A DNA stretch of 64,000 bases. Source: Opitutaceae bacterium TAV5. GTDB lineage: Bacteria > Verrucomicrobiota > Verrucomicrobiia > Opitutales > Opitutaceae. The notes below the pieces were generated by a model that was given only the letters and a program-made list of their open reading frames with translations, was not told where the DNA came from and ran no database searches. Of this stretch, positions 42,090 to 50,171 are shown in pieces. The position numbers were made by a program, and so were the translations under genes. The number at the start of each line of letters is the position of its first letter. Within the stretch, counting starts at the first letter, position 1. The stretch lies in contig CP007053.1 in NCBI GenBank assembly GCA_000242935.3, positions 4,511,001-4,575,000 of the forward strand. The letters run 5' to 3'.

Positions 42090-42941
42090 TCAGGCCCGGC
42101 GGGTGCGGCGACGGTGGCAAGCTACGGTCCAGGCCAAGGAGACGCTACCGAGGAAAAGTACGAGGGTGCCGGGTTCGGGGACGGCGATGGCGAGTCCGGG
42201 GTTGACGGCGAGGAAGGCCACCTGCCCGGCGTCGAGCAGCCCCGAGTATATCTGAAAGTCGTAGATAGCGCCTTTGAATTGGTTCTCGAGATAGCTGCTG
42301 CTGGTCCCGGCGGGAAAACTCCAGTTGCCGACGTTGATATTGGTGGTGGCGAACTTGCTGGCGGCAACGCTGGTGCTGCTACCGATGAGAGCACCGTTGA
42401 CATAGAAGAATGCGCTTGTGTTGGCCGTGTCCCAAGTGACGGCGACATGATACCAGGTGTCCTGCGTCACCCCCGCCGACCAGGTGCCGATGGTCGTGTC
42501 TCCAATGGCGAAACGGAGCTGGTTGCTATTATTGTCGCGGAGAAAGAGTCTGATTCCTTTCTGCCAATCTCCGCCCTGGTTGAACACGTAGTCCGCCTGA
42601 CTGTTCGTAGTTGCGGCCAGATCAGACCGGAGCCAGAGGCTGATGGAGCCTGTCCCGGAATAGGCGGCGCTATTGATGGTGAAACCGGAGCGGACGTCGG
42701 TGGTTTGTCCGACCTGAAGCGATTGGCTGGGGTTGGTGGCGCCCGTGGGGGTGCCGCCGCCGAAACCAGGGGCTTCGGAGTAGGTTCCGGTTCCGCTGGC
42801 GGCGGCGCCGGTCGTACCGACGGAGTCGTTGAGAGTGCCGTTGAACTCATAGCGGTTCGTAAGCGTGGCGTCGGCTTGGGCGAGCGTCGTGGCGCAGACG
42901 AGGGCGGACAGGACGGCGAGGGTGCGGGTTTTTATAGTCAT
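42090..42941 (-). CDS. LamG domain protein with PEP-CTERM sorting signal
   Basis: 283 residues from ATG 42941, signal peptide TLAVLSALVCATTLAQA. The LamG jelly roll (ATLTNRYEFNGTLNDSVG, GTGSISLWLRSDLAATTNSQ, DTWYHVAVTWDTANTSAFFY, FKGAIYDFQIYSGLLDAGQV) parallels that of the following gene. The C-terminus is AVPEPGTLVLFLGSV, a helix, then RRRTRRA, an exosortase sorting signal. It is probably a surface-held glycan-binding protein. The upstream GntR-type gene, 94 bases away on the same strand, is the likely regulator. Confidence 0.9.
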   Translation of the reverse strand: MTIKTRTLAVLSALVCATTLAQADATLTNRYEFNGTLNDSVGTTGAAASGTGTYSEAPGFGGGTPTGATNPSQSLQVGQTTDVRSGFTINSAAYSGTGSISLWLRSDLAATTNSQADYVFNQGGDWQKGIRLFLRDNNSNQLRFAIGDTTIGTWSAGVTQDTWYHVAVTWDTANTSAFFYVNGALIGSSTSVAASKFATTNINVGNWSFPAGTSSSYLENQFKGAIYDFQIYSGLLDAGQVAFLAVNPGLAIAVPEPGTLVLFLGSVSLAWTVACHRRRTRRA

Positions 42942-43035
42942 AATTTTGATATGGGTTGGCTTGTGATGGCAGTGGTTTGGGCGAACGAAAAAAGGCGATG
43001 GCAGGCGTGTGGGGGAAAAAAAGGCGTGTGGGGAA

Positions 43036-44145
43036 TCAAGCACTTGAGTGCCCGGCGATGAGAGTTCCCCGGACAGTCTCCTCGTGGTGAATGAGTGGTT
43101 TCCTGGATACGATTTGATCGAGCATCTCGAAGCTGCGACGGCCTATTTCCTCCCGCGGAATCTTGTAGGTGGTCAGGGTGAGGCCGTCGGGGCCGGTGAG
43201 TCCGTAGTCGTTGCAACTGGCCAGGCGCAGGTCGCGGGGGGCCTGGAGGCCGCGTTCACGGGCGGCGTAAAGGCAGCCGAGCGCAAGGTAGTCGTTGGCG
43301 CAGACGACGGCGTCGAGCGTATTGTTGGCGGAGGCGAGGAGCCGATGGCCGAGATCGGTGGATTCGCGCAACGGGTTTTCGAAGTCGGGATGCACTTCCG
43401 GGTCGAGCACCACGCCGCCGGGCGGGGGCGTGAGGCCGGCTTCTTCCAGCGCCCAGAGGTAGCCCCGGTATTCATCGGTGACGGCGGGGATGTTGGCGTA
43501 GTTGGCGAGAAAGCCGATGCGGCGCATCCCGCGCTCGATCAGGTGGCGTGTCACGGTGCAGGCCGCGTGGAAGGCGTCCACGATGATCGTGGGGCTGCCG
43601 ATGGCGGGAAGGCTGACTTCGGTGAGGACGATCGGAAGGCGCGAGGCAATGAGAGCGCGTGAAAAATTGACGACGTCTTCGGGGGTGGGCAGGAGCGGGA
43701 AAACCACGGCGCCCTTGACGTCGAACTCGGAGAGGCGGCCAACGAATTCCATCTCCTTCTGATAATCGGTGCCGCTGGGCAGCATGACGATGCGGCGTCC
43801 GGCTTTGCGGCCGGCGTCTTGAAATCCTTTGAGCGTGCGCCAGATGCCGTCGTGCTGATCGCTGGGATAAATGAAAGCGAAGGCATCGAGTTCGATTTCA
43901 GGACGGGAGGCGGACGGGGTGCTGCGCAGGACGCGGGTGCCGGTTTTGGTACGACGCTCGACAAGACCGGCGTGGACAAGCTGGGCAATGGCCTTGCTGA
44001 CCGTGGACCGACTGCAGCCGAATTCGGCAGCCAGTTCAATTTCGGTGGGTATTTGACTGCCAATTGACCAGTGGCCGTCTGCAATCCGGTTCCTGAGGGT
44101 GGAAAAAATATTATCGAGCTTGGAGTGAGTCTCGGCAGGGTTCAT
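43036..44145 (-). CDS. GntR-type winged helix / LacI-like sugar-binding regulator
   Basis: 369 residues. The GntR DNA-binding domain is SIGSQIPTEIELAAEFGCSR with STVSKAIAQLVHAGLVERR (about 27-70). The LacI-type effector domain contains RTLKGFQDAGRKAGRRIVML, GMRRIGFLANYANIPAVTDE and DAVVCANDYLALGCLYAARE, and it ends GTLIAGHSSA. A 33-base inverted repeat abuts its start codon, strongly suggesting autoregulation. It probably controls the LamG genes immediately downstream. Confidence 0.9.
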   Translation of the reverse strand: MNPAETHSKLDNIFSTLRNRIADGHWSIGSQIPTEIELAAEFGCSRSTVSKAIAQLVHAGLVERRTKTGTRVLRSTPSASRPEIELDAFAFIYPSDQHDGIWRTLKGFQDAGRKAGRRIVMLPSGTDYQKEMEFVGRLSEFDVKGAVVFPLLPTPEDVVNFSRALIASRLPIVLTEVSLPAIGSPTIIVDAFHAACTVTRHLIERGMRRIGFLANYANIPAVTDEYRGYLWALEEAGLTPPPGGVVLDPEVHPDFENPLRESTDLGHRLLASANNTLDAVVCANDYLALGCLYAARERGLQAPRDLRLASCNDYGLTGPDGLTLTTYKIPREEIGRRSFEMLDQIVSRKPLIHHEETVRGTLIAGHSSA

Positions 44146-44177
44146 TTGATAGCCAAAATTCTATTTTGGTAGTCAAA
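44145..44177 (-). promoter_or_regulatory. 33-base inverted repeat directly upstream of the GntR-type gene
   Basis: Arms TTTGATAGCCAAAAT (44145-44159) and ATTTTGGTAGTCAAA (44163-44177) are inverted copies with two mismatched pairs around a 3-base centre. The inner CCAAAAT-TCT-ATTTTGG is perfect. On the minus strand the repeat touches the start codon, so a bound regulator would cover the ribosome-binding and initiation region; autoregulation is inferred. Confidence 0.65.
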
Positions 44178-44252
44178 TGCAAGCCGATTTTTTGAACATC
44201 GTTATTTCTGATGCGTGGCACCCATGTGATCGCTGCTCTTGAGGGATATAAA

Positions 44253-44627
44253 TCAGCGTGCCGCCAGCCAGCAAAGGAGGAAGAGGAGGCAGGCGAGCAG
44301 GTCGCAGAGGGCGCCGGGGAGGAGCAGTTTGCCGAGCGGCGTTGTCCGCCGGCGCAGGACGAGCAGGCCGAAGGCGAGTTTTTCGGCGCCGACGGCGAGG
44401 AGCAGCGGGTGGCGGACCGTCGCATCGCGCGCGGCCCAGAAGAGCAGGAGGCCGCAGATCACGACCAGCACGCCCCAGTGACGCAGGACGAGCCAGCCAC
44501 CCGCGCCAAATGTATCGGCCGGCAGACGACGCGCGAAGACCGTCCGCGGGGCAAGGGCGGCGACGCCTGCGACCAGCGTAAGCGCGGCGATGGCGAAGAG
44601 GATCAGGTGGATGGCGGATTCACTCAT
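44253..44627 (-). CDS. Small four-helix membrane protein
   Basis: 124 residues from ATG 44627, which overlaps the end of the flavoprotein gene by 8 bases. Four hydrophobic helices are seen (IHLILFAIAALTLVAGVAAL, GVLVVICGLLLFWAA, AEKLAFGLLVL, ALCDLLACLLFLLCW) with few charged residues. I do not recognise a family; there are no cysteine pairs, but a lone histidine (LRHWG) lies near helix 2. Its coupling to the oxidoreductase suggests a membrane anchor or partner for that enzyme. Confidence 0.7.
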   Translation of the reverse strand: MSESAIHLILFAIAALTLVAGVAALAPRTVFARRLPADTFGAGGWLVLRHWGVLVVICGLLLFWAARDATVRHPLLLAVGAEKLAFGLLVLRRRTTPLGKLLLPGALCDLLACLLFLLCWLAAR

Positions 44628-46344
44628 GATCGGAAGCGGCCGGGAGGTTGCCGGAGGCAGGCGCGGGGGCCGGGGAATGTGGCGGCGTTCGCGGTTCGGC
44701 GACGGCAGCGAAAGGCTTGAACGAAGAAACGAGCTGGCGGGTTTCGTCGCGCGAAATGCGGAGCAGCGCGACCGGCTCCAGCGCGCGGACGGTGGCGGTG
44801 CGACGCACGTCGTGCAGGACGGCAATCTCGCCGAAATGGTCGCCCGCGCTGAGGATGGCGACAGGCTGGCCGTCCTGTGAACCGCCGGCGTGGCCGGCGT
44901 CGCCGGGAGCAAGCACCTCGACGCTCCCGGACTGGATCAGGTACATGGAGCGGCCGATGTCACCCTGGCGGATGATGACCTGGCCGGGTTCGTAGAGTTC
45001 GCGGGTGACTCCGGTTTGCCCGGAGCTCTGCACGCTGGTGATCTCGCGGCCGAAGAGCGGCACAGTGATCCAGTCGAGCAGGGTGCGCACGCGTTTCGAC
45101 CAGGCGGGCAGGTAAACGATCATGCAGGAGCGCCACACGAGCCAGGCCGGGATTCCTTTCAGCGGCAGCCCGAAAAGCTGGCCGACCGCCTGCCCGGCGC
45201 CGAGCACGCAGCAGTCGCCCATGCCGGTAAACGCATAAGGGCGGAGCGGCCGGCCGCGCAGGGTGCGAAGGAGGTTTTGCCCGACCGTGGCGCCGCCTTT
45301 CATGGCGTAGAGCGCGAGCGCGGGCGCGGTCTCGCCGTTTTTCATCGGGACGGCGGCGCAGTCGCCGGCGCTCCAGACACAGGCCGCGGCATCCACGCGG
45401 CCGAAGGGATCGGTGACGAGGCGGCCGTGGTCGTCGCGCGCGAAAGGAAGCGTATCCAGCAGCGGATGACGCGCGGTACCGGTGCACGAGATGATGGTGC
45501 GGGTGTCGAGCTGCGAATCGTCGGAGAGGAGGGCGGCGACGGGTGTGGCGGACTTGAGCCGGACGCCGAGGCGGAGCGTGACGCCGCGGCGTCCGAGGAC
45601 GGCGGCGGCGTGTTGCGAGAGGGCGGGGAAGCGGCGACCGAGTTCGGGGAGGATGGCGTTGCCGGAATGGACGATGGTGATGCGGCATTCGTCGCGGCGG
45701 ATGCCGGGAAAATCGCGCCGGGCGAGGTCGTCGAGAAAACCGGCGAGTTCGGCGGCGACCTCGATGCCGGCGTAGTTGCCGCCGGCGATGACGAAGTGGA
45801 GGAGCCGGCGGCGTTCTTCGGGATCGGTCTCGGGCTCGGCGAGTTCGAGCATGGCGAGCAGGTGATTGCGCACGCGCAGGCAATCGAGATAGCTCTTGAG
45901 CCGAAGGGTGTGCTCGCCGACGCCGCGGTAACGCGTGAGGTTGTCCACGGAGCCGAGATTGACGACGAGATGGTCGTAATCGACCGTGCCGGGGCGGCCG
46001 TCGAGGTGGCGCGTGAAGTGGACCTGCTTGCGGGCGGTGTCGATGGCATTGGCCTCGGCGCAGATGAAGTGGCCGGGCGCAAAGAGGCGGCGCGAGGGCG
46101 AGATGATCTGCGCGGCCTGGATCTTGCCGACAAGGAGTTCGGGCACGAGGCCGTGGAAGGTATGGTAATTGTTCTGGTCGATGACGATGAGATCGATCTC
46201 TCCGCGGCGGACGGCGTGGCGGAGCTGTTTGACGAGCCAGATGGCGACGTAGCCGCCGCCGAGGACGAGCACGCGGACAGGGCGGCGGGACGCGCGGGTT
46301 GCGGGCGAGGAGGGGGACGCTGGGGTGGCCGGCGATGTTGTCAT
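44620..46344 (-). CDS. NDH-2-like NAD(P)/FAD oxidoreductase with C-terminal cyclic-nucleotide-binding domain
   Basis: 574 residues. About 20-420 form a two-dinucleotide-fold flavoprotein of the type II NADH dehydrogenase kind: FAD loop VRVLVLGGGYVAI (G29-G31), FHGLVPELLVGKI, second nucleotide fold HFVIAGGNYAGIEVAAELAG, and CVWSAGDCAAVPMKN near the flavin. At about 440-550 a cyclic-nucleotide-binding domain follows (ELYEPGQVIIRQGDIGRSMY, DHFGEIAVLHDVRRTATVRA, with the FGE...RRTAT phosphate-binding cassette at 504-516). NDH-2 enzymes pass electrons from NADH to quinone without pumping. Control by a cyclic nucleotide inside the same chain is unusual. Its ATG overlaps the stop of the EF-hand protein by 4 bases. 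Confidence 0.85.
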   Translation of the reverse strand: MTTSPATPASPSSPATRASRRPVRVLVLGGGYVAIWLVKQLRHAVRRGEIDLIVIDQNNYHTFHGLVPELLVGKIQAAQIISPSRRLFAPGHFICAEANAIDTARKQVHFTRHLDGRPGTVDYDHLVVNLGSVDNLTRYRGVGEHTLRLKSYLDCLRVRNHLLAMLELAEPETDPEERRRLLHFVIAGGNYAGIEVAAELAGFLDDLARRDFPGIRRDECRITIVHSGNAILPELGRRFPALSQHAAAVLGRRGVTLRLGVRLKSATPVAALLSDDSQLDTRTIISCTGTARHPLLDTLPFARDDHGRLVTDPFGRVDAAACVWSAGDCAAVPMKNGETAPALALYAMKGGATVGQNLLRTLRGRPLRPYAFTGMGDCCVLGAGQAVGQLFGLPLKGIPAWLVWRSCMIVYLPAWSKRVRTLLDWITVPLFGREITSVQSSGQTGVTRELYEPGQVIIRQGDIGRSMYLIQSGSVEVLAPGDAGHAGGSQDGQPVAILSAGDHFGEIAVLHDVRRTATVRALEPVALLRISRDETRQLVSSFKPFAAVAEPRTPPHSPAPAPASGNLPAASDHE

Positions 46345-48689
46345 GGGGTGGAGGATACGCGGGAACGATTGAGCGCGAGCAGGGTTTCGCGGACGGCGGG
46401 GTGGCGGGCGAGGATCGTTTCGAAGGCCTCGCGGTCGAGCGAGAAGAGGCGGGTGTTGCCATCGGCGACGGCCGTGGCGGCGCGGCGGGCGGAGGCTGAA
46501 AGCAGCGCGCCTTCACCGAAACAGCCGCCGGCGTGGAGGGTGGCGAAAGTCTCACCCTTGCGGCTGATGCGGACGGCGCCGGTGGCGACCATGTAGAACC
46601 TGTTGCCGGGTTCGCCTTCGCGGAGGATGGTTTCGCCGCCCTTGAAAAACACCGGCTGCATTTCGTCGGCAAGATCGGCCACGAGCGCGGTGTTGTTGAG
46701 GTCGCGGAGGAAGGGGACGCGGCCGGCGAGTTGCCGGCGGAGGGCGCGGGTGTTGATGTCGATGCGGCGGTTTTCGTGCAGGGCGCGGAGTTGGGCGCGG
46801 ATGTGCGGGTGATTTTCCGTGAGCCAGGAAAAGGCGGCGCGGGTGAGGGCGAAGAGCGTTGACGGATGGACGGCGGTGATGGTGGCCGAGCGAGGTTCGT
46901 CGGTGAGCAGGCTGCCTTCGCCGATGCAGCCGCCGGGGCCGAGATCGGCGAGGATTTCGCCGGCCTTGCTCACGCGCACGAGGCCGGCGGCGACGAGGTA
47001 GAATTTGTCGCCCTCGGAGCCCTCGGTGACGAGGGTGGCGCCGGCCGGGAAGGTTTCGGAAACGAGCGAGGCGGCGAGGTCGCCGATGAGTTCGTCGCCC
47101 GCACCGGCGAGGAAGGGGACGCGGCGGAGGAGGTCGCGTTTGACCCGCTCGCGGAGGGCGTCGGTCTTGCGGGCATCGAGGACGGCGGAGAGGCCGCGGC
47201 CGATCATCTCGCGGGGGCGGCGCGTCCAGGTGGCGCGGAAGACGTCGTGGTAGATGTAACGCCAGACGGGCTCCATCTTGTGGAGAAATTCGGCGAAGGT
47301 GATGCGGCCGTCGGCATCGCGGTCGGTGCGGGCGAGGTAGCGGTCGGTTTCCGATTCGGGCAGGCCCCACTCGAGGAGGAGCAGGTCGAGCTCGGTGGCG
47401 CCGAGGAGGCCGTCGCCGTCGATGTCGAGGTGACGGAAAACGAGCCCGGCCTTGTCGCGGTCGGTGACGGCGCGTTCGACGGCGATGGCGTGGAGCGCGT
47501 GGGAACGGATGGCGCCGATGCTCCAGAGATCGCGCCGGAAGCGCTCGAAATCGACCGGGCCGGAGGCGAGCAGGCGGTCGGCGCAGGCCGCGGCTGCGGC
47601 GGCGGACAGGCCCCAGGGCGCGAGCGCCTGTTGCAGCTCCTCGCCGTCGAGCTGGCCGTCATGGTCGCGATCGAGTCCGTCGAACCAGTTGCGGGCGGCA
47701 TCCTCGCCGGCAGAGTCCGCAAGGGTGGCGGCTCTCCAGAGATGGGCGGAGTCGGGGGGCAGGGTGCTGTCGCGCGCTTTTTCGCGAACGAAGTCGTTGT
47801 ATTCGGCCGGGGTGCGGATGAAGACGAGGCGGTAGAGCAGGATGTAGGCGCCGATGAAGGTGACCAGCAGGAGGAAGCCGAGCGAGCCGAAGAGGGCGGG
47901 GATCATGGTGGCGCCGGCCGCGAGGATCGCGATGGAGTACTTCATCGGGCTGAAGAGCCTCAGCATGTCGAAGATGTAATAATAAATGCGGCACCAGACG
48001 TAGATGTTGAAAACGAGAAAGGTATTCACCGCCCACATACGCGATTCCGGATGGGCGAGCAGCATGCCGGCGCAGAAACCGTGGGTGACGATGCACAGCA
48101 GGTACGAGGGCACCATGATGGCCTTGCTGCCGAACACGCCGGGAGTCTGGAAAAACGCCGACGGCACATGGAAAAACAGCGCCGCGCAGGCCGTGACGAG
48201 GGCGGCGGGGACATTGCCGGTAACGCAGGCAGTGAAGCCGGCGACGAGTTCGATGCTGCCGGAGAGGATGTGTATCCGCAGAATCCGGCGCCGCCACGGC
48301 ACCATCAGGAATTTCGGATGGGCGGGGATGATGTAGTGGTAGGCGATGACGATGACGTTGGCCAGGGCGGAGATGAACACGAGCGCCCAGGTGCCGGGGC
48401 CGACGGGCGTTTCCGGGCTGCGGGCGAACACCCAGTAGATGGGGAAGGTGAGCAGCAGGAGCGGACCGAGCAGGGCGACGGATTTGCCGGGCGAGGCGAG
48501 CGCGGACGCGGCGGATGCAGCGGCCGGCCCGCTGGCGGCGGCCGAGGATGACAAGGGAGAGGCAACGGCAACGCTTCCTCCGGAGAGCGGGGAGGCGGCT
48601 GGCCGCGGCGGTGTGGTAGAAGAAGAGCCGGCGGGAATCACGGTGAATGCGGACGGACGCAAGCGTAGCAAGTTGCATTCCGTATGCAA
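46341..48689 (-). CDS. Membrane protein with three EF-hands and two cyclic-nucleotide-binding domains
   Basis: 782 residues. A Ser/Ala/Pro-rich stretch (1-70) precedes about seven hydrophobic helices (70-292) with histidines in or near them (AYHYIIPAH, RIHILSG, LFFHVPSAFF, IVTHGFCAG). Three calcium loops follow: DRDHDGQLDGEE (340-351), DIDGDGLLGATE (422-433) and DRDADGRITFAE (456-467), all with canonical acidic ligands. Two cyclic-nucleotide-binding domains (about 525-630 and 655-765) have phosphate-binding cassettes GEGSLLTDEPRSAT and FGEGALLSASARRAA. The combination is not a family I know. It heads a three-gene overlapping operon with the cNMP-domain flavoprotein, suggesting a calcium- and cyclic-nucleotide-sensing redox complex. 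Start ATG 48689; a later start within the low-complexity region is possible. Confidence 0.8.
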   Translation of the reverse strand: MHTECNLLRLRPSAFTVIPAGSSSTTPPRPAASPLSGGSVAVASPLSSSAAASGPAAASAASALASPGKSVALLGPLLLLTFPIYWVFARSPETPVGPGTWALVFISALANVIVIAYHYIIPAHPKFLMVPWRRRILRIHILSGSIELVAGFTACVTGNVPAALVTACAALFFHVPSAFFQTPGVFGSKAIMVPSYLLCIVTHGFCAGMLLAHPESRMWAVNTFLVFNIYVWCRIYYYIFDMLRLFSPMKYSIAILAAGATMIPALFGSLGFLLLVTFIGAYILLYRLVFIRTPAEYNDFVREKARDSTLPPDSAHLWRAATLADSAGEDAARNWFDGLDRDHDGQLDGEELQQALAPWGLSAAAAAACADRLLASGPVDFERFRRDLWSIGAIRSHALHAIAVERAVTDRDKAGLVFRHLDIDGDGLLGATELDLLLLEWGLPESETDRYLARTDRDADGRITFAEFLHKMEPVWRYIYHDVFRATWTRRPREMIGRGLSAVLDARKTDALRERVKRDLLRRVPFLAGAGDELIGDLAASLVSETFPAGATLVTEGSEGDKFYLVAAGLVRVSKAGEILADLGPGGCIGEGSLLTDEPRSATITAVHPSTLFALTRAAFSWLTENHPHIRAQLRALHENRRIDINTRALRRQLAGRVPFLRDLNNTALVADLADEMQPVFFKGGETILREGEPGNRFYMVATGAVRISRKGETFATLHAGGCFGEGALLSASARRAATAVADGNTRLFSLDREAFETILARHPAVRETLLALNRSRVSSTP

Positions 48690-48735
48690 ATACCGTGCGA
48701 GTTTTGTGGCGCGTGATTGTATGAACGAAATCGGG

Positions 48736-48954
48736 TCAACCCGCTTGTTTCACTCCGGGAAGCACGGTCTTGTGGCCGCGAACGCATTCCTTGCCGGCGG
48801 CGAGAGCGCCGAGCCAGTGCGACAGGGTCAGCGCGCTCGAGGCACTGGTGTAGCGTCCGCCGAGGTCGAGGGTCGCGGCCAGTTCGACCAGTTCATCCCG
48901 GAGGGCCAGAAGCTCGGCCAGTGACAGGTCCGGCGGGTGAACGGGCGTAATCAT
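48736..48954 (-). CDS. Hypothetical 72-residue protein
   Basis: A short frame with credible amino-acid composition (LSLAELLALRDELVELAATL, then SALTLSHWLGALAAGKEC). It begins 19 bases after the outer-membrane-protein stop codon on the same strand. No family is recognised and no clear ribosome-binding site precedes ATG 48954. It may be chance coding in GC-rich DNA; given only because it fills an otherwise empty stretch. Confidence 0.35.
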   Translation of the reverse strand: MITPVHPPDLSLAELLALRDELVELAATLDLGGRYTSASSALTLSHWLGALAAGKECVRGHKTVLPGVKQAG

Positions 48955-48973
48955 CGGAGGTGTCTGCCAACTG

Positions 48974-49879
48974 CTAGAACGATGCGGTCAGCGAAAGGGA
49001 GACGAACGCGGCGTCGTCGGGTTCGACCTTCACATTGCGGTCATAATAATCGAATTCGCGTTCGAAAACGTAGCCGCCTTCGACCCGCAGGGACAGGCGC
49101 GGCGTCAGTTTCCAGGTCGCACCGACGCTCGCATTGAACTCGCTGACATCGACTTTGGTGTTACGCAGATTGCGGCCGGCCGGCGCCTGGATGCCGGGAT
49201 CGTCGGTGGCATACGTTCCGCCGTTCACACCCACTCCGCCGAAAACCGAGAGACGGTCGTTCACCGCGTACGCGATCTCGGTGCGCGGCACGCCGGCGGT
49301 GAGCAGCCACGATTCGTTGATCTGCCAGCGCAGGCTGGCGACGGGCATCACGACGTCGTCCGCAAACGGATTCACGCGCACGCCGAAGACCAGCGCGAGG
49401 GCCGGATTCACGGTCCAGCGCGCCATGACGTTGAACGGAACGTTGAAGCGATCGCTGTCGCTCACTTCGCCGTCACCATAGAGGCCGGGGCGGACATTGG
49501 CCAGGAGCTCCCAGTCCGGGTTGATCTGCCAGGTGGCGCCAATGACGAGCGCAACCTGAACCAGTTCATCCGGCAGCGCCACGGCCGCGCTGCTGGTGTT
49601 GATGTCGAGGTAGTCGACGTGGATGCCGCCTTCGAGCGTGATCGCCGGCGACAGCCGATAGGGCTGGATGGCGGTGATCCGGAAGTGGCTGATATCGACG
49701 TCGCCGGTTTTCGAGCCGCCGGTGACGGTGTCGGCGTTGGCGACAAAACCGGCGGAGGCAACGAATTCGACCGAGCCGAAATCGGAGAGGAACGTGGTCG
49801 AAGGCGCCTGGGCGAAAAGGCCGACCGTGGACAACGCGGTGGCGGCGGTGAGCCCGAAGGCGATGTGCTGGATTTTCAT
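48974..49879 (-). CDS. Outer membrane beta-barrel protein
   Basis: 301 residues, signal peptide FGLTAATALSTVGLFAQA. The mature part alternates polar and hydrophobic residues in strands (FGSVEFVASAGFVANADTV, PAITLEGGIHVDYLDINT, LSLRVEGGYVFEREFDYY) and ends FVSLSLTASF with a terminal phenylalanine, the usual sign of a BamA-assembled barrel. Function (porin or surface protein) cannot be read. It is divergent from the LytS-type kinase gene with a 292-base spacer in which I see no clear operator or terminator. Confidence 0.78.
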   Translation of the reverse strand: MKIQHIAFGLTAATALSTVGLFAQAPSTTFLSDFGSVEFVASAGFVANADTVTGGSKTGDVDISHFRITAIQPYRLSPAITLEGGIHVDYLDINTSSAAVALPDELVQVALVIGATWQINPDWELLANVRPGLYGDGEVSDSDRFNVPFNVMARWTVNPALALVFGVRVNPFADDVVMPVASLRWQINESWLLTAGVPRTEIAYAVNDRLSVFGGVGVNGGTYATDDPGIQAPAGRNLRNTKVDVSEFNASVGATWKLTPRLSLRVEGGYVFEREFDYYDRNVKVEPDDAAFVSLSLTASF

Positions 49880-50171
49880 GACAGGAAAAATTCGGATGCG
49901 GTGACTTTGTCCGGCGGCGGGGGAAACCCAACGCGGACCGTTCCGGCGCGTCTGCTTTCGGCCGGGCGCGGAAAAAATGGACGCCAGCGCGGAACGAAAA
50001 ACAGGGCTCTACGGAACTGCGATATCCCTGTCGCCGTGACGACGCCAGGCGCCGCTCCGTCCGGCCTGTCCTCCGCGCCCGGGTCGATTTTTCCGCGCCG
50101 GGACGGGGAAATTTGACTTCGGGCGGACGTCGCCCGGATGCTGGCCGGCGCCTCTCTGGGGCGCGCTACCG

